Positions 1 through 9,335 of a stretch of 64,000 nt of DNA are shown piece by piece. A model generated the notes under the pieces. That model did no database searches. It worked only from the letters and a program-made list of their open reading frames with translations, and had not been told where the DNA came from. The stretch covers positions 1 through 64,000 of the forward strand of contig CAIQWC010000003.1 in the NCBI GenBank assembly GCA_903875425.1, in the 5' to 3' direction. How positions within the stretch are numbered: position 1 is the first letter of the stretch; every line of letters begins with the position of its first letter. The DNA is from an uncultured Actinomycetes bacterium (lineage in GTDB: Bacteria > Actinomycetota > Acidimicrobiia > Acidimicrobiales > RAAP-2). The position numbers were made by a program, and so were the translations under genes.

Positions 1-69
1 ACCGCATGATCCAATTTCAAATTTTCGGTTGCAAAATGGTTGCACTTCTGTTGAAGAAGTGAGTTTCAA

Positions 70-145
70 TGGTGGAGGTAAGGGGATTTGAACCCCTGAC
101 CCCTTGACTGCCAGTCAAGTGCTCTACCAACTGAGCTATACCCCC
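70..145 (-). tRNA. tRNA-Ala (anticodon GGC)
   Basis: Read on the minus strand this folds as a complete tRNA with the anticodon loop CTGGCAG (anticodon GGC). The acceptor stem GGGGGTA pairs with TACCTCC and contains the G3:U70 wobble pair that identifies alanine tRNAs. The discriminator base is A, and the CCA end is encoded at 70-72. It decodes GCC alanine codons. Confidence 0.96.
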
Positions 146-156
146 GTGGACGAATT

Positions 157-162
157 AGTTTA
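157..162 (-). promoter_or_regulatory. Probable -10 box of tRNA-Ala
   Basis: TAAACT on the minus strand lies 11 nt upstream of the first tRNA base, the distance expected for a short 5' leader. No convincing -35 box is visible. Confidence 0.45.
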
Positions 163-258
163 GCAGTGACGAATCCCCCCCTTCGTCGGAGGCGCAGCAG
201 CGATCGCCCCTTGGAGGGGAGGCTCGAGGGTAACTTCGCTGTTCGATCTATCTCAGAC

Positions 259-1572
259 TTAGCGGGTAGTGCTTTCACCGCGTTGCGGACGGATCGTGCC
301 TCTGAGCGCTGTCATCAGGTTCAGCGGAGTGACGATCTCCTGCTGATTAATTTCTGCAAGTGACTGTTTCTGGTGGGTGAGTATTCCCCAAATAAAAACG
401 CCGAGGAGCGTCGCCCCAACGGACATCAATGCAATATTGATTGAAAACTTGTCCGACAACAAACCAATGAGTGCCTCGCTGACAGGAATAATGATCATGG
501 GCAGGAGAGCGAATAACTCGAGGATAGAAGTCTCTGATTCTTTTTGAGAACTCACTTGGACGAGCGCAGTGAGGATTGACGTCTGTAGCGAGACCAGAAA
601 TCCGAGAGGAAGTAGAACCAACCCAACGAGGATCAAGCTCAGGGTGTGAGTTAGCGACGCGTAATAGCTCATCACAAGAAAAATGAGGAAGAAGAGCATC
701 ATGACCATGCCCACCCAAATAACAGCGCTCCACTTGACTCGCTGATGCAGAAATCGAATAGATCCAACAATGAAGAGTCCGCCAAAAACAAATGCCATGT
801 TCAAGATGGAAACGCCGGAGGCCCCCTTGCCTAGATGATCTGCGATACTCGGAAACAGCACCACGATGCTCCCCACCAGTGTGACCGTTGCAAACATCAA
901 AAAGGCACTCCTTAGCCCTGGGCTTTTCCTTAGAACAGGGAAAGCGAGGCTCATGGTCTCGTGTTCTAGGTTGTGGGTCCGGTCATGGAACCGAGGCAGT
1001 ACCACCGTGGCGAGAGCAAGGGAACTCAACGCGTTGATGATAAAGGTCCACAGGGGGCCGAAGATGTCAAGCAGGGCGCCACCTGCGAGAAATCCGATGA
1101 CGGCTGAGATAGCAACAGATCTCAGAATTTTACTGTTGTACTCAGGGACCTTGGCGAGAGGAGCAAGGTTGCGGATAAGCATATTTTTGCTGGGCCCCTG
1201 AAGCCCAATTGCGCTTCCTTGTGCAAACTCCCATATCAGCAGCGTCACCATATGCAACTTGCCAACCATGGCCATTGCGGCGGGAAGCACGGTTACGAGC
1301 CCAACTGCGGTCTCGCTGAAGATAAAGATTTTGGTCGCCCCAAATCGCGAGGACAGGCGAGTGGAAAGCGGTCCGAGTAAGACGGCAGGAACAAAGAAGC
1401 AAATAGAGGGAAATGACGTCGACAAAACGGAGTGGGTTTGATGAAAAATGATAAATGTTGTCGCGATCCACGCCATCGAGCTTCCAAAGGAACTGAATCC
1501 TGAAGCAAGTACAAAGAGTTGGCTGATGCCATACCTAGGTGGGTTCGAACTACTGGTCTGACTCAGGGGCAT
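259..1572 (-). CDS. MFS transporter
   Basis: The 437-residue protein is almost entirely hydrophobic helices, with about 12 predicted membrane segments and a short cytoplasmic linker near residue 205. This is the size and layout of major facilitator superfamily permeases of the drug-exporter or enterobactin-exporter-like group. The substrate cannot be told from the sequence. The ATG start has a purine-rich stretch (AGAAAG) about 10 nt upstream, so the mRNA appears leadered. It stands alone between tRNA-Ala and the CMD-like gene. Confidence 0.8.
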   Translation of the reverse strand: MPLSQTSSSNPPRYGISQLFVLASGFSSFGSSMAWIATTFIIFHQTHSVLSTSFPSICFFVPAVLLGPLSTRLSSRFGATKIFIFSETAVGLVTVLPAAMAMVGKLHMVTLLIWEFAQGSAIGLQGPSKNMLIRNLAPLAKVPEYNSKILRSVAISAVIGFLAGGALLDIFGPLWTFIINALSSLALATVVLPRFHDRTHNLEHETMSLAFPVLRKSPGLRSAFLMFATVTLVGSIVVLFPSIADHLGKGASGVSILNMAFVFGGLFIVGSIRFLHQRVKWSAVIWVGMVMMLFFLIFLVMSYYASLTHTLSLILVGLVLLPLGFLVSLQTSILTALVQVSSQKESETSILELFALLPMIIIPVSEALIGLLSDKFSINIALMSVGATLLGVFIWGILTHQKQSLAEINQQEIVTPLNLMTALRGTIRPQRGESTTR

Positions 1573-1726
1573 CGTGTGGATCTTTCTGCGGCCCTGTCAT
1601 TACGCTAGAGATTACTGCTTGCCTAGAGCGCCATGTGTAGCCGACGTTATCCCTGGATTCCCCACCAGGAGCACGATCATGCCCATGTGACGTGCATCTT
1701 GGATCAGCCGGTGTGGCGCTGAACAA

Positions 1727-2395
1727 CTATTCAAGCCTTTGTGTCGGAGCCGGCAGGGGTGTCCGCCATACCCGTAACGACAGAGCAAGAAGCTGGTAGT
1801 AGCTAATGAGCGTCAGCAACTCTCCGAGCCTCTGATCGCTGAAGACCTCAACGAAGTGCTCTTGTGAGAGATCATCGAGATCGTGCTCCTCGAGGAGTTG
1901 AAGGACGGTAGCCATGATGAGGGATTCTTCGGACGAAAACGTCGCTGGGAACTGACCTCGCTCAAGTGCGTTGATCTCTTGCTGGCTAAGGCCTGATTTG
2001 AGCGCAATCCTTGAGTGGGCGTAGAACTCGAAAGCACTGTGTTGGGCTACCGCAAGCGTCAGAATGGCAATTTCGCGTTCGCGATCAGTAAATCCTGTGT
2101 GGAAGCGAACCGCGGCGCCGAGTTGCTGCACAGCATCGCCGAGTACGGGATTCAACAGCATGGCGTTAAAAGGACCCTCCAGCCGACCTGACGAATCGGT
2201 GATGGAAAGCGCCGAGTTCTTTGAGCGTGGACCACCCGTAATTTTTTCATAGAGCGCCGATTGGGCCTCGTCGAGCATCTCTGGGGTTAGCCATGGCAGC
2301 TTCCCATGATGGGAGACGTTATCGCTGGCGTACGGTGATAGCGAGTCCTTTTCCTTCTCGCTATCGTCTCGGTGCTTACTAGGTTCTGTGGTCAT
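1727..2395 (-). CDS. Carboxymuconolactone decarboxylase (CMD/AhpD-like) family protein
   Basis: A 222-residue soluble protein with a polar N-terminal tail of about 30 residues. Residues 103-140 match the CMD/AhpD-fold signature, with a TDREREIAIL stretch followed by E123-F-Y-A-H127. The CxxC redox pair of true AhpD is absent, so it belongs to the ExxxH subgroup, often annotated as gamma-carboxymuconolactone decarboxylase or peroxidase-related. Exact substrate unknown. An AAAGGA ribosome binding site lies 7 nt before the ATG. It is divergent from the mycofactocin-type SDR at 2700, so the two may share regulation (inference). Confidence 0.75.
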   Translation of the reverse strand: MTTEPSKHRDDSEKEKDSLSPYASDNVSHHGKLPWLTPEMLDEAQSALYEKITGGPRSKNSALSITDSSGRLEGPFNAMLLNPVLGDAVQQLGAAVRFHTGFTDREREIAILTLAVAQHSAFEFYAHSRIALKSGLSQQEINALERGQFPATFSSEESLIMATVLQLLEEHDLDDLSQEHFVEVFSDQRLGELLTLISYYQLLALSLRVWRTPLPAPTQRLE

Positions 2396-2699
2396 CGCTC
2401 ATTCCTTTGCCAAGGGTTCACTGACTCGCTAACGCTTGTCATAGCGAGTAATCCATCCTTGCTCATGGTGCGAGAGCGAAGATACTGACAAGCAAGCGCG
2501 TGCTGTAGCCCCCTCATTATGGCTGCTTTCTTGAACTTCGGCCTACGCGGCACCTAGCTGTGTTTTGTGGAGCATCGTGCCCCAAGGAGCTTGATGTGCG
2601 GAGATTCTAAGTATCAGATATCTTGCTTACCTAGTGCCAAGAGGCGCTGTCGGATGGTGAACGAACGATTCGGCAAATCTAAGGGGGAGTGAGATCGAC
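2396..2699. other. Divergent intergenic region between the CMD-like gene and the SDR
   Basis: This 304-bp gap holds no credible gene. It contains ribosome binding sites for both flanking genes: AAAGGA on the minus strand at 2403-2408 and AAGGGGGAG at 2681-2689. Around 2614 a short palindrome AGATATCT sits in an AT-rich stretch and could be an operator for a TetR-type regulator, but this is only a guess. No terminator is seen. Confidence 0.4.
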
Positions 2700-3548
2700 A
2701 TGAAAATTCTTGAAGGCAAGGTTGCATTCGTTACCGGAGCCGCACGAGGTCAAGGACGCTGCCATGCGCTGACCCTTGCTCGGGCCGGTGCTGACATCAT
2801 TGCGTTAGATCTCGCCGAATCGATCGACACCGTACCGTTTCCCGGTGCGACGAAGGATGAGTTAGCCGAAACGGTTCGTGACATTGAAGCCCTCGGCCAG
2901 CGTGCCCTCAGCATTCAAGCTGACGTACGGTCACAAACCCAACTCGATGATGCGGTGAGCCGCGCGATTACTGAGTTCGGAAACATTGACATCCTGATCG
3001 CGAATGCTGGTATTTGGGGCTTGGCACCGTTTTGGGAGATTACCGATAGTGAATGGGACAACATGATCGACATCAACTTGAGCGGGGTTTGGCGTTCCAC
3101 CAAAGCGGTGACTCCCCACATGATTGAGCGAGGTTCCGGCGTCATCATCATGACCTCCTCAATCAACGGTATGGAGCCCTGCATGAATTATGCCCACTAC
3201 GTTGCTGCCAAGCACGGTGTGCTTGGCCTCATGAAAAACGTGGCTCTTGAACTCGCCCCTCATGGGATTCGTTGCAATGCGGTCTGCCCCGGAGCCGTCG
3301 ACACGGTGATGTTGAATTGGCAGGGCGCCTATGACTTGTTTGCCGGCCATGAGGGTGGCACGCGTGACGATTTTGTTCGTGCAGGACACTCCTTCCACGC
3401 ACTTAAAGATGTCGGCATGCTCGATCCTCAGGTCGTCGCTGACGCGACGCTATGGCTTGTCTCGGATCAGGCTGCAGTGATCACCGGAGTCGCACTTCCC
3501 ATCGAAGCTGGCCACATGCTCTTGACCGGTAGTAGCGACCCCAGTTAG
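2700..3548 (+). CDS. Mycofactocin-type SDR family oxidoreductase
   Basis: A 282-residue classical short-chain dehydrogenase. The nucleotide-binding motif TGAARGQG is at residues 12-19, NAG at 102-104, and the catalytic S154, Y167 and K171 show the normal spacing. The GAARGQGR start and the insertion at residues 41-58, including FPGATKDELAETV, are features of the mycofactocin-coupled carveol-dehydrogenase-like subfamily. Members hold their NAD tightly and are thought to pass electrons to the peptide-derived cofactor mycofactocin. No mycofactocin biosynthesis gene is in the window. A strong ribosome binding site sits 10 nt upstream of the ATG. The substrate is probably an alcohol but unknown. 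Confidence 0.85.
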   Translation: MKILEGKVAFVTGAARGQGRCHALTLARAGADIIALDLAESIDTVPFPGATKDELAETVRDIEALGQRALSIQADVRSQTQLDDAVSRAITEFGNIDILIANAGIWGLAPFWEITDSEWDNMIDINLSGVWRSTKAVTPHMIERGSGVIIMTSSINGMEPCMNYAHYVAAKHGVLGLMKNVALELAPHGIRCNAVCPGAVDTVMLNWQGAYDLFAGHEGGTRDDFVRAGHSFHALKDVGMLDPQVVADATLWLVSDQAAVITGVALPIEAGHMLLTGSSDPS

Positions 3549-3622
3549 GCGCTGATCACCGTGATTGAGTAAGGATTGGTATGAGCCAGCCTCGTTAGGG
3601 GTAGTGACGTAACGCGGTGGCC

Positions 3623-3628
3623 TAACAT
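3623..3628 (+). promoter_or_regulatory. -10 box of leuS (leaderless spacing)
   Basis: TAACAT ends 6 nt before the leuS ATG, so transcription would start at or next to the start codon. There is no ribosome binding site. Confidence 0.6.
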
Positions 3629-3634
3629 TGGCCA

Positions 3635-6088
3635 ATGGCAAGAGCCTTTCGAGTAACTGAGATTGAGTCCAAATGGCAGGCCTTTTGGCTCGAGAACGGG
3701 ACCTATGAGGTCGATAACGACGACCCTAGGCCGTCGTTTTATGCGCTGTGCATGTATCCCTATCCTTCGGGGTCGGCTCATCAAGGCCATGTGCGTAACT
3801 ACACCTTCGGTGACTTAAACGTCCGATATCAGACAATGAAGGGCTTCGCCGTGTTGTCGCCCTTTGGCTTTGACTCCTTTGGCCTGCCGGCTGAGAACGC
3901 AGCAATTAAGACTGGCCGTCACCCTCGAGAATTCACTGACGAGCGTATTGAAGAGTTGCGGGCCAGTGTTCGCAAACTTGGCGCAGTCTATGACTGGCGC
4001 CGCGAAGTTCGTAGTCACGATCCTCGCTACATTCGTTGGAGTCAGGCAATTTTCTTGAAGTTCTACGAAGCCGGTTTGGTCTATCGGAAGATGGCACCGG
4101 TTAACTGGTGCCCTGGCTGCACAACGGTCTTGGCAAACGAACAAGTCTTAGCTGACGGGACCTGTGATCGCTCCGGCGACATTGTCGAGAAGCGCGATTT
4201 GGAGCAGTGGTTCTTCCGAATTACCGCTTACGCCGATGAACTCCTCGCCATGCTCGATGATCTTGAGTGGCCTGAACGCGTCAAGACCATGCAGCGAAAC
4301 TGGATTGGTCGCAGTGAAGGCGCTGAGTTGACCTTGAAGGTTGAAGGTCATGACGATCTTGGTATTGAGGTCTTCACCACGCGACCTGATACAAGTTTTG
4401 GTATGACCTACGCCGTACTTGCTCCTGAGCACCCCTTGGTTGAAGCCATCACCACCGCACAATGTCGATCTGCCGTTGATGCGTTGCGTGAATCCGCGGC
4501 GGGGGCATCTGAAATTGAGCGTACGAGTTCGGACAATAAGACCCTTGATAAGCGGGGTGCTTATACGGGGGCAAACGTCATCAACCCCTTTACCGGCCAA
4601 GCCATCCCCGTCTATGTAGCCGACTACGTTCTCATGGGATATGGCACCGGAGCCATTATGGCGGTACCAGCCGAAGACGAGCGAGACTTTGCTTTCGCCA
4701 CCACGTATGGCCTACCGATTATTCGAACCACCGAACCCAAAGGCGGTCTCCCCGCTGACTTTGAAGGGGCCTACACGGGAAGTGGGATAAAAGTAAATTC
4801 GGGATTTCTTGATGGCCTCAGCGTTCCAGTTGCGAAATCGAAGGCCATTGCGTGGCTCGAGTCTGAAGGCATAGGGCGAGGTACCGTCAACTATCGACTT
4901 CGTGACTGGCTGGTGTCGCGACAACGCTTCTGGGGCTGCCCAATTCCAATCGTCTACTGCGATACCTGTGGTGCCCTCCCCGTACCCGATGATCAGTTGC
5001 CGGTGCTAGCGCCTGACGATGTTGCCTTCGTTCCCTCGGGACAGAGCCCCTTGGCTACCCACCAAGGCTTTATATCAACCACCTGTCCTCATTGTGGCAA
5101 GGCAGCGCGTCGCGAATCCGACACGATGGATACCTTCGTTGACTCGTCGTGGTACTTCCTCCGCTTCTGCGATCCCTTTAGCGATGACGTGCCCTTCTCA
5201 CCAGAAGCCGTTCAGCGCTGGATGCCTGTTGATCAATACATCGGTGGCATTGAGCACGCCATTCTCCACTTGCTCTACGCGCGATTCTTCACCAAGGCCC
5301 TCATTGATGTGGGCTTCGCTCCTGGCATCGAGCGCGAGCCGTTCAAGCGCTTATTCACCCAAGGCATGATCCGTATGGACGGATCCAAGATGTCGAAATC
5401 GAAAGGTAACTTGGTTGCTCCCACGAAGTACTACGAGACGGTGGGCGCCGATGGGCTTCGGCTCTTCCATCTCTTTGTGGGCCCCCCTGCTGATGATTTT
5501 GACTGGACCGATCAGACCGACCAAGTTATTGACGGTTGCGCACGGTTCCTTGATCGTCTCTGGCGCTTGGCTGTCGCTGACGTCATTTCGGGTTCCGGGG
5601 GCAAAGACGACGAGATGCGTCGCATGACGCACAGGATCATTAAGAAAGTTACCGATGACCTTGATCGCTGGAGCTACAACACTGCGGTAGCTGGACTCAT
5701 GGAACTACTGAATGCCACGATGAAGGCACGTGCAGAATCCGAACTCGGCGAAGATGTCCTCAATCATGCCGTTGACACCCTGATTCAGTTGCTCGCACCC
5801 ATGGCCCCACACGTAACCGCTGAACTCTGGGAGATGCGTCACGGAACTCATGTACACGAGCAAGAGTGGCCCACCTACGACCCTGACCTCGTAACCGAAG
5901 ATACCGTCACCATGGTGGTGCAGGTGAATGGCAAGGTGAAAACCAAGTTTGAGGTTGCGGCTGATATCTCAGACGATGCTGCTATTGCCTTGGCGCTAGG
6001 TGATGAGGCGATCATGAGCGAACTTGGTGGTAGGGAACCATCGCGCGTCATTGCGCGTCCTCCAAAACTGGTAAATATCGTTCGCTGA
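3635..6088 (+). CDS. leuS: Leucyl-tRNA synthetase
   Basis: An 817-residue class I synthetase that charges tRNA-Leu. The HIGH-type motif HQGH lies at residues 49-52 after PYPSG, and KMSKS lies near residue 585. Between them are a zinc-ribbon-like CPGCTTVL stretch, the CP1 editing domain with the threonine-rich TTRPDT motif, and the WYFLRF catalytic-core segment. The C-terminal anticodon-binding and LeuRS-specific domains are complete. The length is normal for the bacterial form. The start is set by a -10 box 6 nt upstream, suggesting a leaderless transcript. The downstream metallopeptidase gene overlaps its stop codon. Confidence 0.98.
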   Translation: MARAFRVTEIESKWQAFWLENGTYEVDNDDPRPSFYALCMYPYPSGSAHQGHVRNYTFGDLNVRYQTMKGFAVLSPFGFDSFGLPAENAAIKTGRHPREFTDERIEELRASVRKLGAVYDWRREVRSHDPRYIRWSQAIFLKFYEAGLVYRKMAPVNWCPGCTTVLANEQVLADGTCDRSGDIVEKRDLEQWFFRITAYADELLAMLDDLEWPERVKTMQRNWIGRSEGAELTLKVEGHDDLGIEVFTTRPDTSFGMTYAVLAPEHPLVEAITTAQCRSAVDALRESAAGASEIERTSSDNKTLDKRGAYTGANVINPFTGQAIPVYVADYVLMGYGTGAIMAVPAEDERDFAFATTYGLPIIRTTEPKGGLPADFEGAYTGSGIKVNSGFLDGLSVPVAKSKAIAWLESEGIGRGTVNYRLRDWLVSRQRFWGCPIPIVYCDTCGALPVPDDQLPVLAPDDVAFVPSGQSPLATHQGFISTTCPHCGKAARRESDTMDTFVDSSWYFLRFCDPFSDDVPFSPEAVQRWMPVDQYIGGIEHAILHLLYARFFTKALIDVGFAPGIEREPFKRLFTQGMIRMDGSKMSKSKGNLVAPTKYYETVGADGLRLFHLFVGPPADDFDWTDQTDQVIDGCARFLDRLWRLAVADVISGSGGKDDEMRRMTHRIIKKVTDDLDRWSYNTAVAGLMELLNATMKARAESELGEDVLNHAVDTLIQLLAPMAPHVTAELWEMRHGTHVHEQEWPTYDPDLVTEDTVTMVVQVNGKVKTKFEVAADISDDAAIALALGDEAIMSELGGREPSRVIARPPKLVNIVR

Positions 6089-6645
6089 TGGCTAGAGCGC
6101 AAGCGCTACGGGTTGAATATCGCCAAGCGAGCCTGACCACGCCAGCTCTAGAGATTCGCTACTCAGCAAAACGACGCCGTACCGCCACTGCCTGGTGGGA
6201 GGGAGCGACCTTGGTCGTAGCCTTGCCGGCTCGGATGTTGGTGGTAGATCGCGAGCCAACCATTCAGTGGCTCATCGAAAAGTCCTCCAAGCATCGACCC
6301 GCCCTCCACAAGGGCGACCAAGGTTTACTGGAGCGAGCCCAAGAACTCAGTGGCCGCTACGACCTTGGGGTTGAACCCCGTTCGGTGCGCTTTGTGTCGA
6401 ATCAGAAGAAACGCTGGGGTTCGTGTACACCTCTGACGGGAGAAATTCGGCTTTCGGATCGTCTGAAGCTAGTTCCCGCTTGGGTGCTCGATGCGGTCTT
6501 GGTGCACGAACTCGCGCACTTAGCCGTCGATGATCACTCAGCGGCGTTCCATAGCCTGGCTAACCGATTCGAGCGACAAGATGAGGCAACGATATTTCTT
6601 GAAGGATTCCAACTCGGACTTACCGCGCACGATACGCAGGCTTAA
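6088..6645 (+). CDS. YgjP-like (DUF45/M48-type) metallopeptidase
   Basis: A 185-residue protein with the zinc-binding H140-E-L-A-H144 motif, a third likely ligand H155 and the RWGSC segment near 109-113, all typical of the YgjP/DUF45 family. Family members are predicted zinc proteases, often linked to restriction-modification or stress, but the physiological substrate is not known. Its ATG overlaps the leuS stop (TGATG), so it is translationally coupled to leuS. Its stop interlocks with the stop of the convergent PAC2 gene in TTAA. Confidence 0.85.
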   Translation: MARAQALRVEYRQASLTTPALEIRYSAKRRRTATAWWEGATLVVALPARMLVVDREPTIQWLIEKSSKHRPALHKGDQGLLERAQELSGRYDLGVEPRSVRFVSNQKKRWGSCTPLTGEIRLSDRLKLVPAWVLDAVLVHELAHLAVDDHSAAFHSLANRFERQDEATIFLEGFQLGLTAHDTQA

Positions 6646-7529
6646 TTGCCCTCTTCTCGAAGGAATTGCTCAAATTCGGCAACGAGTTCATCTCCAGTAG
6701 GGAGTTCATCGACCCCCAAGGTGTTTCCTTCCGCAGCATCTAAGGTGAGTTCAAGCGAGTGGACCATGCTCTCATGCTCTGGATTCGTAGAAATTAAGTC
6801 GTCAACTTCGCGCCGAGACGAATCAGCAGCCCGGAGCATTTCTCCTGCGTCGAAGCGCAGAGCGCCAACCACGTTGACTCCTTCAATGAGAGCGGCTGAG
6901 GCTTGCGGAAAACTCATACCGGCAACGTAGTGGGGGACGCGTGCCCACAAGGTAATGCAATCGATACCGGCTTCTCCACATGCCAACTCAATTGCTGAAC
7001 CTATGCCAGCGGGAACTTCAATCTCGCCCGCGGCCATGCCAACATTCTCGAGTAAGTGTCTCGACTCGACTGGTACGGTACCAGCGAGTTTCACCGGTCG
7101 AGTATGGGGCGCAGGCGCAGGAAACGCACCGAGCCCCATAATGATTCGTACGTCAAAACGCTGGGCGAGGTCGATGACAGAATCAACGAAGGGAGCCCAG
7201 CGAGTATCGGGCTCTGGCCCAATAAGGAACAACACATCATTACCGTCGAGGTCCTTGCCGGCGCGTAGCTCAATCTCCGGCCAACTAAGCCCTTGATTAA
7301 CGCCATCGACGATGCGCACGATGGGTCGTCGAGCACGCTGATCCAGAAATTCATCTGCGTCGAAGCAGGCCACCAAGGTGGTCGGACCAGATTCGAGGAG
7401 GGCATTCATAGCCGACGAAGCACCAAGACCAGCATCGATCCAGCCCTCAAGGGCGATGATGAGGGCAGCTTCGTTCAGGCTGACATCCTCGATGAGTTCG
7501 TAGAGAAGTTCTGAGTCAAATTCGTTCAT
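6642..7529 (-). CDS. PAC2 family protein
   Basis: A 295-residue soluble protein related to the PAC2 (proteasome assembly chaperone 2-like) family common in actinobacteria. Visible features are the N-terminal EGWIDAGLGASSAMN segment, a central MGLGAFPAPAPHTRPV loop and the WARVPHYVAG stretch. Bacterial function is unproven, although PAC2 proteins occur in actinobacteria that carry proteasome or Pup systems. It is cotranscribed with the upstream phosphotransferase gene (8-nt gap). Confidence 0.82.
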   Translation of the reverse strand: MNEFDSELLYELIEDVSLNEAALIIALEGWIDAGLGASSAMNALLESGPTTLVACFDADEFLDQRARRPIVRIVDGVNQGLSWPEIELRAGKDLDGNDVLFLIGPEPDTRWAPFVDSVIDLAQRFDVRIIMGLGAFPAPAPHTRPVKLAGTVPVESRHLLENVGMAAGEIEVPAGIGSAIELACGEAGIDCITLWARVPHYVAGMSFPQASAALIEGVNVVGALRFDAGEMLRAADSSRREVDDLISTNPEHESMVHSLELTLDAAEGNTLGVDELPTGDELVAEFEQFLREEGN

Positions 7530-7537
7530 GGGAACCC

Positions 7538-8575
7538 TTAGTCAAGCAGTTCTGCGGCGGCTTGGGTCAGCGCTGCGATGTGGGCGGGAAAGTGGGCCAC
7601 AGAACCGCGATTTCCGCCTCCCGCTCCGCTCACTTGGCGGAAGTAGACACCCTGAAGGATACAGGCCAAACGCCAAAAGGCGAAGGCGCGGTAATAGTCG
7701 ATCTGAGAGAGGTCAAAGGGACTCACCGCTGCGTAGGCGGCGAGCAGCTCATCGCGAGAGGCAAAGCCAGGAGCGGCCGAGGGGGATTCATCGGTGAGTG
7801 CGAACAGGGTATCGGTAGGCTCTGGCCAGTAAATGAGCATCATGCCGACATCAGCCAAGGGGTCCCCCAAGGTGCAAATCTCCCAGTCGAGAATTGCCTT
7901 TACCGCACCTTGTGCATCGATCACGGTATTCGAGAGGCGGTAGTCACCGTGGACGATGGTGCCGGCTTGCTGGTCGGGGATGGATTCACCGAGTCGAGCA
8001 GCGACCTTCTCTACGAGGCCATCGCTGACGGTGTCGAGTTTCATCTGCTCGTACTGACGTGACCAGCGTTTTAATTGTCGCGCTACGTAATGTTCGGTCT
8101 TAGCAAATTCTCCGAGCCCCACGTCGGCTGGCACCACGCGGTGAAGTTCGGCGAGCGTGTGGGCCAGGTTGGAACCCGCTGCAGCGCGAAGTTCCGCACT
8201 CTGAGCCATGGCCTCGGTCTCGTTTCGCAAGATGATGCCGTCTACAAAATCCATAAGGTAGAAAGGATGCTCATTGATTAAAGGATCGGTACAGATCCCG
8301 TAGACGCGCGGGGCTGGTATCGCACCGCGCTCGAGTGCCTTGAGGAGGGTGTGCTCGCGAACCATGTCGTGAGCCGTCGGCAAGATGTGCCCCGTTGGAG
8401 GTCGGCGAAGGGCCAGGACGCGGCCCGAAGCATCGGTGACTCGGTACGTTAAATTAGAACGACCGCCTGCAATAAGGGTAAAGACGTAGGGACTGGTGAA
8501 GGAATCGATGGTTGCGTCGAGCCATGCACTGACCTTCGCCACGTCAATACCGATGATGGTTCCTTGCTCCTCCAC
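7538..8575 (-). CDS. Phosphotransferase (APH/ACAD10-type kinase fold) family protein
   Basis: A 345-residue protein with an aminoglycoside-phosphotransferase fold. The N-terminal lobe has the LTYRVTDASG and LALRRPP segments. The catalytic loop is VHGDYRLSN and the metal-binding segment is ILDWEICTLGDPLADVG. This pattern is typical of the ACAD10/FadE36-like proteins that accompany acyl-CoA dehydrogenases in actinobacteria, where a role in hydroxy-acid or lipid catabolism is suspected. Antibiotic resistance is not implied. The GTG start follows a TAGCGT -10 box by 7 nt, so it is probably leaderless. Confidence 0.83.
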   Translation of the reverse strand: MEEQGTIIGIDVAKVSAWLDATIDSFTSPYVFTLIAGGRSNLTYRVTDASGRVLALRRPPTGHILPTAHDMVREHTLLKALERGAIPAPRVYGICTDPLINEHPFYLMDFVDGIILRNETEAMAQSAELRAAAGSNLAHTLAELHRVVPADVGLGEFAKTEHYVARQLKRWSRQYEQMKLDTVSDGLVEKVAARLGESIPDQQAGTIVHGDYRLSNTVIDAQGAVKAILDWEICTLGDPLADVGMMLIYWPEPTDTLFALTDESPSAAPGFASRDELLAAYAAVSPFDLSQIDYYRAFAFWRLACILQGVYFRQVSGAGGGNRGSVAHFPAHIAALTQAAAELLD

Positions 8576-8582
8576 GGCACTG

Positions 8583-8627
8583 ACGCTAGTGCGTCACGGT
8601 GGGTAATCGGGTCCTGAGTAGTACGCT
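8583..8627. promoter_or_regulatory. Divergent leaderless promoters of the phosphotransferase and thioredoxin genes
   Basis: Two -10 boxes face away from each other in this 58-bp gap. TAGCGT on the minus strand (8583-8588) ends 7 nt before the phosphotransferase GTG. TACGCT on the plus strand (8622-8627) ends 6 nt before the thioredoxin ATG. There is no room for a leader with a ribosome binding site on either side. Confidence 0.6.
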
Positions 8628-8633
8628 CGGGCC

Positions 8634-9335
8634 ATGGTCGACGTTACGGATGCCAGTTTTCAGACTGACGTTATCGAACGATCCCATCAGATCGTTGTCA
8701 TCGTTGACCTATGGGCGACGTGGTGTGAGCCTTGCAAGACCTTGGGCCCTCTTCTCGAGGCGGGTGTCGAGCGTCGGGCCGGCCAGATGGAGCTTGCCAA
8801 GGTAGAGGTAGACACGAGTCCGATGACGGCTGAGATGTTCCAGGTGCAATCGATCCCTGCGGTCTATGCCCTTAAAGATGGGATCGTGATTGATGGATTC
8901 GTCGGCTCGCGGCCCGAAGCTGAGATCGAGGCGTTTCTTGATCGCGTAGCTCCCAACGAGGCCGACGCCCTGGCCGCGCTCGGAGACGAAGGATCGCTCC
9001 GTAGAGCCTTAGCGATTGATAACGCTCATGTCCTAGCGACCACGAAACTCGCTGAGCTCTTGCTTGCTCGCGACGAGCCAGACGAAGCGCTTAGTGTCAT
9101 TGCTCGTGTGCCCGAGAACGCCGAGTTACATAATCTGGCTGCCCGGGCCCGCTTGATGAAAGCCGATGTTGATCTCTCCACGACGTCAATCACGACCGCA
9201 CTCGAGGCACTACTTGATGTCGTTCATGGCGATGAGGGGGCTCGCAAGGAATATCTGGATCTGCTGGAGGCCTTAGGGCCAGAAAATTTAGAAACGGCGC
9301 GATACCGCAAGGCTCTAACCTCCCGACTCTTCTAG
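8634..9335 (+). CDS. Thioredoxin-TPR protein (YbbN/CnoX-like)
   Basis: A 233-residue cytoplasmic protein. Residues 1-105 form a thioredoxin domain with active-site W30-C31-E-P-C34 and the cis-proline motif SIPAVYAL. The remainder is a helical TPR-like domain of the YbbN/CnoX type. In other bacteria such proteins act as redox-linked holdases that protect substrates under oxidative stress. Here the CEPC motif is complete, so disulfide activity is possible. It is followed 9 bp later by the FolP2-like gene, which has its own -10 box. Confidence 0.85.
   Translation: MVDVTDASFQTDVIERSHQIVVIVDLWATWCEPCKTLGPLLEAGVERRAGQMELAKVEVDTSPMTAEMFQVQSIPAVYALKDGIVIDGFVGSRPEAEIEAFLDRVAPNEADALAALGDEGSLRRALAIDNAHVLATTKLAELLLARDEPDEALSVIARVPENAELHNLAARARLMKADVDLSTTSITTALEALLDVVHGDEGARKEYLDLLEALGPENLETARYRKALTSRLF

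Noticed and set aside
66-278. 70-codon minus-strand ORF ending in GYSSVGRALDWQSRGQGFKSP
   Set aside because: This is a translated tRNA gene (tRNA-Ala) with flanking sequence, a well-known artefact.
7538-8575. Aminoglycoside resistance gene
   Set aside because: The kinase fold is shared, but the motifs fit the ACAD10/FadE36-associated family of lipid metabolism.
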